Of a DNA stretch of 64,000 bases, positions 57,571-64,000 are shown in pieces. Every line of letters begins with the position of its first letter. The first letter of the stretch is position 1. Origin of the DNA: Macrolepiota albuminosa (lineage: Eukaryota; Basidiomycota; Agaricomycetes; Agaricales; Agaricaceae); NCBI GenBank assembly GCA_027475525.1, contig JAMWFC010000067.1:124001-188000 (forward strand). Direction: 5' to 3'. A program made the translations under genes and the position numbers. Under the pieces are notes generated by a model. That model was given only the letters and a program-made list of their open reading frames with translations. It was not told the DNA's origin and did not search any database.

Positions 57571-58742
57571 TCAACGGTACTTCTTGTCCTCTCCATCAAT
57601 CTCGCCCCTTGGCTCTATGCCTACAAGTATCGCCTTTGGTGAGCCAGCCACGATAACTATATCGTCCACATTCCATCCTGCCTCGCGTAAGGATTCGAAA
57701 AAGTGTGGGAATTCCCGAGAGGATGATCGAAGCGTCGTGTCAACGAGATCCAGAGCGTCAAGGAGTTTATCATCGGATTTCGTAGTTTCTTTTGCACCCA
57801 GAGAAAGGGTCCTGCAAAGTTCGGCGGCGTGACACCACGCTTTGAGTTGATCAGTTCCACTGTAGCCTTCCTTGAGCACGATGTGGAGATGCAGAGGACT
57901 GTCACCGATGTCCTGCTCCTCGCGCCCCGGGCGAAAGTACAGACACCGAGGATCATACCACAATAGGTAGCGCTCTTGCGCAAAGATTTCTAGTAGGCGA
58001 GAAGGAAAATGCTCATGGAAGACGTCTGAGAAACTTGAACCAATTGTACAACGACCTATTCTACGACCATTTTCGTCGCAAAAGATATCAGGCCTGCTTA
58101 GGATATTGTCCAGCCTTGACACTTCCGCGATAGACGGTACCTTGTTTCCGATTGACACTCGGTACAAGTTCCATGCTTTCCCTGCACGTTGTTTGTTCAG
58201 AGTACGCAACTTGAGACCACAAACTGCGACGTAGTTTATAGAAAGATGAAGAATCACGAGCAAGAACAAGGCGCTGTAAGTGAGCCAGGGCCCACTTATG
58301 TGTGGTACTAGAAGCGTCCCAAGCTGTGTCGGTTAATACGTTAGCAGTTTTCATCTTTGTTGGACGAAAGAACTCACTAGTATGCCAAGCAGAGCAAGGA
58401 TAGTTTCTTTACTAGAGTCTTTGGCATTCAAATCACCAACATCACCGACTCCATTTATTGGAGTTGCAAAGTGTAAAGTGATCGCTGCTTTGGAGCCTCC
58501 TCCCACAATACCACACAATGCTCTGCAAGAGGCGCTCATACACAAAGTACTGATCCTGAGCAGCGGGAACGAAGTAGAGCTAAATACAGGAGAGAAGGTG
58601 TCCAAGATAACTGCGGCATCATTGAGGACATCAGCAAAAAAGCGATAGCTTTTAGCTTCGGGAACAAGCGAAGACCCGAGGGCGTAGGCACCAAAAATCT
58701 CAAGGCACGCGTCTGTTCTCTCGCCCGTGCAAACGGGTACAT
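57571..58742 (-). CDS. RUS (DUF647) family protein, N-terminus not found
   Basis: Read on the minus strand: CLEIFGAYALGSSLVPEAKS, YRFFADVLNDAAVILDTFSP, LCGIVGGGSKAAITLHFATP, then VGDLNAKDSSKETILALLGI, the core of the RUS domain (F-A-D-x-x-N-D, G-x-x-x-G-G-x-x-A-A-x-T, D-x-x-A-K-D-x-S-x-E-T). An intron near 58330-58375 leads to a membrane-like helix (TYSALFLLVILHLSINYVAV) and a C-terminal domain ending DGEDKKYR; the stop is at 57571-57573. RUS proteins are membrane proteins, studied in plants in relation to UV-B and vitamin B6. The conserved N-terminal third (F-L-P-x-G-Y-P region) could not be found upstream. The gene is therefore either split by unseen introns or truncated where the LINE region begins. 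Confidence 0.75.
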
Positions 58743-59720
58743 GAGGGGGTCGAGATTCCTCGATGCAGGTGTTGGGTCACCTGGTCGGAGCGGTAGGTGT
58801 GCCTCGGGAGCGTGCTGCAGAACGGATTTTTCTACTCGACATGAATCATTTGATATTTTCTACGACAGCAATGCATACCTACCACCATCATCCCTGCAGC
58901 TTGGCTTTGGCAGACTTTGAGATTGCAGAGCTTCTAGTACGGCAGTGTCTTTTACAAGATGAAGAGGAAAGCTTTAATCACTGGGATTGAAGTTTATTGA
59001 TGTAAGGGGGGCCTCTTGACTTGTAACCACCATGTGGTACACACACATATCAATAAAAAACTGGCAGGTAACACTGCTCAGTTGCTCCCCAACGGGGGCT
59101 GCCTCCTAACGGAGGCTACACCGAAAGGTGTTTAGCACCGAAAGATGCTGTCAATGCCCCCCCGAGTAAATGCCCTCCACATCCCAGCTGGTTACTCCCA
59201 GTGAGAGCGGCGATATGAGTGCCTCCTAACGGAGGCTACACCGAAAGGTGTTTAGCACCGAAAGATGCTGCCAATGCCCCCCCCCCCTCCCGAGTAAATG
59301 CCCTCCACATCCCAGCTAGTTACTTCCAGTAAGAGCGACGATATGAGAGCATCCGAAGCTATGCCACGTCACCAAGCATGAGTCTTGACTGGAAAACTTC
59401 CGCACTTAATTCCAGTAATGAACTGCAGGCGTTATAAATCTGAGCATCTCAATGAAAAAACACGCTCATGGGCAATAGATATAGTAGACATGGGGAGAAA
59501 CCCTTTCGAAACCCTAAACGGTTACTACTAATAGGGAGTACCACCGTCCTAGATAGCATTCCGACGACATTCCATAAAAATGGTGGCTGGACCTGCAGAG
59601 TCAAATGTGACAGCTCAACATGAGGCGAAAAACAGGGATGAATGACAGCAAATTAATTAAAGTGTAGACAATATATGAAGGATTAGGCATTCCTTGCCCC
59701 CCCAAAAGAAATCCACCCCA
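58743..59720. other. Region between RUS gene and LINE ORF1, with hairpin repeats
   Basis: 58763-58990 has an open frame on the + strand without family signature. 59085-59340 holds hairpin-rich repeats, probably the LINE's 5' region. 59341-59720 looks like untranslated leader. Confidence 0.5.
59101..59340 (+). repeat. Two 120-bp tandem repeats with clustered small hairpins
   Basis: Units 59101-59220 and 59221-~59345 are diverged copies. Each begins with three adjacent perfect or near-perfect hairpins: GCCTCC-TAAC-GGAGGC, CACC-GAAA-GGTG and AGCACC-GAAA-GATGCT (two GAAA tetraloops). A fourth (GCTCCCC-AAC-GGGGGC) precedes unit 1 at 59083. The position upstream of ORF1 fits LINE promoter monomers or a structured 5' UTR. 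Confidence 0.7.
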
Positions 59721-61577
59721 ATGGACGCAGAAACCCCCCCAAACTCTATGGCACCAGAAACTGGGGAGTACCACAGCGACCAACCAACCTATCCGCCTCT
59801 TGAAGGAACCTCCCCACACCATGCCCCTGTCAACTCTCCTGATATACAAATGCAACAGGAGTTCACGAACTCAATGAACAACGAGGATACGAACTTCCCC
59901 CCTCTCCCTTCGGGGCCTACACATAGGGAAGTCGGAACATCTAAACCTCGTCTAGGAAAAATCAAACTCACCTTGGGCCGTAGGAAGCCTAGAGTCAGCG
60001 ACACTTCAAAGAGACTCCAGCCATCCAGCCCCCTGATCGACAGATCGTCAAAACGACACACGTCCACTGCAATTCCTCCTTTAGGCACCCCCATCCTCCC
60101 GACTTTTCATCTCACTCAGGAGGACACTCTATCTCCACCATCAAACGCTCAGGCCCAACAGCCCACTTTCACTTTCGGTATAGACCAAGGCCTATCGAGA
60201 AATAGGACGCAGGCCACCAACCTCTCCGAAACGTGTGATATCAGACATAACGGAAGAGGCGAATCCAAAGTCCACGACCAAAGCACTACAGTGGTCGGAA
60301 ACTCTGCCTGGGACGACATTTTAGTAGACTCTCCGAGAGGCTCTCCCACACACCTTAATCAGCCACTAGGAACCAGCCCAGGCTTCAACGCCGCTAGTCC
60401 ATGGCGCACAATGCCTGACCCCTCTCAGAATCCCAAACAAGGACGGGTCAGAGTCAACTCATTAGGCCTGTCGAGCGTGCACACATATAGACGAGAACCT
60501 AGGGAGGAGATTTTCAGGGACGTGAAGACTGATAACTTTATTATGACAAACACGACTGGCCTCCAGAGAACCGCAAAACCCAATGGAGGGTGGCCCAAAA
60601 TCCACCTGGGCATTCATCCTTTCGAGAACGTGACCGGGTCACAGATAGCTTCGTGGAAACGTGTTGCCACTCCTAAAGTCTGGGCAAGACTTTTCAGGAG
60701 CAAGTATGAAACGAACAGCCTTGCGACAGTTGATAAGACCCGCGCACTGCTGAAAAACCTCGTCCGGGTTGAAAGCGATGTAACCTTAGGAGTATCTTTC
60801 CCACTACAGGACCATGCAATGGAATCCGAACGCTTCCCTCCCCCCTACCACATGATGATTTCCAGCCTCTCCGATATGCAGATAGACCACCTTATCTCCC
60901 TAGAAGTCGTATCGACCAAGGACATCACGTTGATATTCAAATTGTTTAGTGACACACGTCCCACTTTTGTGATGACAATCTATGGCCTCATATTTGTCGA
61001 TTCTGAAGAAGCACGTTCGGCAGTAACTAGCCTAATTGTGAATGGCATACAGGAATCCGAGCAGGTCATCAAACACATTGTTGAATGTGCTCCAGACCAT
61101 CCGGACCGTGTGGTGAGCGACATTTTAAATAACATTTCGGTAAAATTTTTAGAAGTTAAAAGGAACAGAGTGAACGGTGGCGATTTTAGGGGATGGAACA
61201 TTTTCCTTCACCACTCTTTCTTAACAGACGATGACCACATAAAGCTCATTCAACTAATGAGGACGTGCACTTTTCCCTCCGCAACGGCAGGTTTTGGACT
61301 CCCCCTTTTAGAAAAAGACACTCTACTTTGCACAAACTGCAAATCAATTGATCACGACACACCAAACTGCCCTTTTCCAGACTTGCCAGGATGGTTTGGA
61401 TACAAGCCCACGAAATCCCCGCAAAGTCAAATAATACAGAGTGCATACAACAACGACGCAGATCACTCTACCGAAAACTATCACAGGGGCAGAGGACTGG
61501 GCAGAGGAAGGGGGGGTGGAACTTTCCGTGGAAACAGACCATATGGTCGTCGGGCTTTCCGTGGACAGTGGAATTAA
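59721..61577 (+). CDS. LINE ORF1, gag-like RNA-binding protein
   Basis: The first ATG of the frame is at 59721 (MDAETPPNSMAPETGEYHSD); the frame is open to 61577, about 618 residues. The N-terminal ~270 residues are Pro/Ser/Thr-rich. A folded middle part (GWPKIHLGIHPFENVTGSQI ...) is of the type seen in fungal LINE gag proteins. A CCHC zinc knuckle is CTNCKSIDHDTPNC near residue 535. The C-terminus is an RGG-like tail (RGRGLGRGRGGGTFRGNRPY), a nucleic-acid-binding region. Its role is to coat the element RNA. No stop or frameshift was seen, so ORF1 looks intact. Confidence 0.85.
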   Translation: MDAETPPNSMAPETGEYHSDQPTYPPLEGTSPHHAPVNSPDIQMQQEFTNSMNNEDTNFPPLPSGPTHREVGTSKPRLGKIKLTLGRRKPRVSDTSKRLQPSSPLIDRSSKRHTSTAIPPLGTPILPTFHLTQEDTLSPPSNAQAQQPTFTFGIDQGLSRNRTQATNLSETCDIRHNGRGESKVHDQSTTVVGNSAWDDILVDSPRGSPTHLNQPLGTSPGFNAASPWRTMPDPSQNPKQGRVRVNSLGLSSVHTYRREPREEIFRDVKTDNFIMTNTTGLQRTAKPNGGWPKIHLGIHPFENVTGSQIASWKRVATPKVWARLFRSKYETNSLATVDKTRALLKNLVRVESDVTLGVSFPLQDHAMESERFPPPYHMMISSLSDMQIDHLISLEVVSTKDITLIFKLFSDTRPTFVMTIYGLIFVDSEEARSAVTSLIVNGIQESEQVIKHIVECAPDHPDRVVSDILNNISVKFLEVKRNRVNGGDFRGWNIFLHHSFLTDDDHIKLIQLMRTCTFPSATAGFGLPLLEKDTLLCTNCKSIDHDTPNCPFPDLPGWFGYKPTKSPQSQIIQSAYNNDADHSTENYHRGRGLGRGRGGGTFRGNRPYGRRAFRGQWN

Positions 61578-62156
61578 TTCCAGTTCCCCTCTCGTAAGGC
61601 ACTTTAGTAGAACAATATCTCTTCCGATACAAAGTCGTTACTCATTATCAGCTATGACCTTTTACCTGAGAGTGATGGCTTTAAGTGTGCTACCATGTCT
61701 TGTGAGGTGGGTTATTACGGATATGGATGTTTTAGATGTTGGAGATGCTTATGACTGAAATATATTGGCCATACGTGGTACATGTAAGTCTATAAGCTAA
61801 ATGTCGAAAGACAAACAACGGCAGTCTATAAACAATAGAGGAAGGTGCCGTGCAGCAGTCCTGCTTAAGCCAAGAGTTTTTCAAATACTGAACCCACTAG
61901 GTATTTCAAAGACTTAAAGCAACGTCCCCCCTGAGATCTTGGGAAATGATCTCACCCCGAGATAGCGTGGTTGGCTTCTCGGTAAGTCTTATCAACCACG
62001 ACATACACAAATGATTCACATACTGGCATAACACTATACGGCAACGGTTCGTGCCTCTCTACTGTTAGGGGACCATGGGAGCCGGCCACCACTCTGGTCC
62101 CACAAACTAACAGTGGAGAGTTCGGAGGTGGATCCCCTCTCTCTCCCCAAACTCTA
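61578..62156 (+). other. Spacer between LINE ORF1 and ORF2
   Basis: About 580 bp with stops in all + frames. It is longer than the overlap or short gap usual in such elements. It may hold an internal ribosome entry or re-initiation signal; nothing specific was recognised. Confidence 0.45.
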
Positions 62157-64000
62157 ATGGCTGTATCTGGGAGTAGCAACCAAATAATATCACATATAAC
62201 TGACACAACATTAGACATTCACACTATCCAGGAGTCACCGTTTTTGGAAGACAATTTGGTTCCCCAAGATTTTGACATTGAAACCCCAATTGAACTACTC
62301 CCAACCACAGCCGAAACTTCCCCCATTGTGTCAAACCGACATAGTAATATCTCAAACAAAAATACCAAAGCAGCACTTTGCATAGGCACTCTTAATATTA
62401 GGGGTTTCCGAAACGCAGGCTCACCGGTAACAGGAACGAAATGGTATCATATAAACCAAGTAATGAGGGACAACAAAATAAGTGTTCTAGCAATCCAAGA
62501 AGCCCACCTTAGTGCAGAACGAAAAGAAGATCTCGAACTCCTTTTCGGAAAGAGAATGAAATTTTTTTTCTCTCCTGACCCAGATAATCCCACCGGAAAG
62601 GGAGGCGTTGCAACCGTCCTGAATAGGAACCTAATTAATGTCCAGGAATCAAGTATGACTGAAATTGTGCCGGGGCGGGCAATTCTATCAACGATCAGAT
62701 GGCATAAAGAGGAAGTAATAAACATACTAAATGTATATGCCCTGAATGTGAAAGAAACTGAAGGCTCCAAAAATGCAAAGTTCTGGAACGATATCAATCA
62801 ATACTTTGCCCAGAACCCCCGAATCAATGTAGACATACTTTTGGGTGATTTCAACATGGTAGAAGATGCGCAGGATAGGGCTCCTATGAGAACTGATCCA
62901 GACAATGCAAAAGATGCTCTTGATAACCTAAAACAAAACCTAAGTGTGAGGGACTCTTGGAGAGATACATTTACAACAATGATGCAAAAGATGCTCTTGA
63001 TAACCTAAAACAAAACCTAAGTGTGAGGGACTCTTGGAGAGATACATTTACAACAATGAGAATGTTTACGTTCATCCAGGATGCAACCTCCTCCATGTCC
63101 AGGATCGACAGAATCTACATGGCTGATCATGTAGCAGCCTCTGCAAGGGACTGGAACATATTCCCATCGGCAGTACCAGGTACTGATCACCTCCTCACAA
63201 CGGTACAAATTGCGCACACAAATGCCCCAACAATTGGAAGAGGCAGGTGGACCCTGAAAGCGCACATCATCAAAGATGAAAAATTTAGGAAGTTTGTAAT
63301 GAAAACGGGGATGATGGCGACAAATAAGATAAAGGCACTAAATGGAAATAGAAGTACCGAGAAGAACCCCCAAACAATATACAACAAGTGGAAGGAAGAT
63401 GCTCTCACTATGGCAAGGGAGCGAGACAGGAATATAGTCCCCAAATATCGGAAGGAAAGATCATCCATAGTCCGTAAAAGAGATAGTATTCTATTAAATG
63501 AGAATCTAAACGACATCGACAAGAGAAATGCACTAAAAGAAATAACAAAGAAACTTACCACTCTAGAACACAAATACCACATGTATAAGAGGGAGGCGAT
63601 AGCAGTGAAAAACAGAGTCGATGGCGAAACTATGTGCAAGTACTGGACAAGTAATAACAAGCAAGCTCGTCCGAGAGACCTAATATTTGCTCTTAAAAAA
63701 CCTAACCCAGGCATCCATGAATCAGCGTATAAAACAGATTCAACAAAGATGGCAGAACTCGGGAAATTGTACCACGATCACCTATAGACTCAGTGTCGTA
63801 ACGTAACAAATGAATGCAGAAATGAAAAAATTGCTAAAGTCCTAAACACAATCAAAACCCACACTACGGAAACACAGAGTGATGACTTAGTTGGGTTAAT
63901 AGAACTCCAAGAACTCATGAAGGCCCTGAAGACGTCAAATAATAGCTCCGCTCCTGGCCCTGATGGAATTCCGTATGAGTTCTGGAAATCCATGAATGGT
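62157..64000 (+). pseudogene. LINE ORF2: endonuclease and start of reverse transcriptase (interrupted, partial)
   Basis: From the ATG at 62157 (MAVSGSSNQI) the frame carries the endonuclease/exonuclease/phosphatase fold: LCIGTLNIRGF (Asn), AIQEAHL (metal-binding Glu), NVYALN, VDILLGDFNMVED (Asp/Asn), then, after a frame change, SMSRIDRIYM and the final GTDHLLT (Asp-His). The frame change is caused by a perfect 77-bp tandem duplication at 62905-63059; with one copy the frame would be continuous. Downstream is a Lys/Arg-rich linker, an in-frame TAG at 63785-63787 where a CAG would fit, and the first RT motif APGPDGIPYEFWK at the window edge. The TAG suggests a decayed copy, independent of the assembly question. 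Confidence 0.8.
62905..63059. repeat. Perfect tandem duplication, period 77 bp, in LINE ORF2
   Basis: 62905-62982 equals 62982-63059 (78-bp match, period 77). It shifts the ORF2 frame between two conserved endonuclease motifs. Confidence 0.97.

Larger units (their letters stand above)
59100..64000 (+). mobile_element. Non-LTR retrotransposon (LINE), cut by window end
   Basis: Order: hairpin-repeat 5' region, ORF1 (gag-like, zinc knuckle), 0.58-kb spacer, ORF2 with an apurinic-type endonuclease followed by the start of reverse transcriptase. This two-ORF layout fits Tad1/I-type fungal LINEs. ORF2 carries an in-frame TAG and a 77-bp duplication. The 3' end lies beyond the window. Confidence 0.85.

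Noticed and set aside
59101..59340. Hammerhead ribozyme in the hairpin repeats
   Set aside because: GAAA is present, but no CUGANGA core was found in the unit; kept only as an unclassified structured RNA.
59101..59345. Another assembly-derived duplication
   Set aside because: The period is about 120 bp and the copies differ by substitutions and indels, so it is a natural repeat.

Overview
The window looks like nuclear DNA of a filamentous basidiomycete, most likely an Agaricomycete. The genes are broken by many introns of about 45-70 bp with GT..AG ends. The gene families are fungal: a FET3/FTR1 iron pair, a fungal PARP-type zinc finger protein, a CBM19 secreted protein, Ser/Thr-rich one-pass membrane proteins and an F-box protein. 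The repeats are Ty1/copia LTR elements and a two-ORF LINE. No viral or bacterial block was seen.

Layout. 0.8-2.4 kb: PARP-zinc-finger protein (+). 3.5-8.0 kb: divergent FET3 ferroxidase (-) and FTR1 iron permease (+), with four clusters of the ATCWGATAA iron-GATA motif between them. 9-10.5 kb: secreted CBM19 protein. 10.7-12.3 kb: KH-domain RNA-binding protein. 13.4-15.3 kb: MYND-finger protein. 16.1-17.8 kb: membrane-anchored 3-beta-HSD/epimerase-like enzyme (-). 18.3-20.8 kb: CTP synthase. 21.1-22.4 kb: F-box protein. 22.7-25.1 kb: DEAD-box helicase (-). 25.6-27.0 kb: eIF4E/4EHP-like cap-binding protein. 27.5-29.3 kb: one-pass membrane protein (-). 29.6-34.4 kb: divergent two-subunit biotin-dependent acyl-CoA carboxylase (beta -, alpha +). 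34.7-37.5 kb: cysteine-rich furin/EGF-like membrane protein.

37.5-47.8 kb is a repeat island. It holds a tRNA-Leu-like pseudogene, two solo LTRs with exact target-site duplications, a complete but decayed Ty1/copia element (6,961 bp, TSD TATTT) inserted into a coding frame, and a local duplication. 48-57.5 kb is gene-poor and low-complexity and surrounds one GC-rich bHLH transcription factor gene. 57.6-58.7 kb holds a RUS/DUF647 gene with no visible N-terminus. 59-64 kb holds a LINE (gag-like ORF1, endonuclease/RT ORF2, cut by the window end) behind two 120-bp hairpin-rich repeats.

Two observations stand out. First, six perfect tandem duplications each have a period of exactly 77 bp (matches of 77-79 bp). 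This is best explained as unmerged k=77 contig overlaps in a short-read assembly, and two of them break reading frames. Second, three different LTRs share an unusual A-B-A-spacer-B organisation in which only the second B is closed into a perfect hairpin. The best-supported functional unit is the FET3/FTR1 pair with its shared GATA-motif promoter, the expected arrangement for iron-repressed high-affinity iron uptake.
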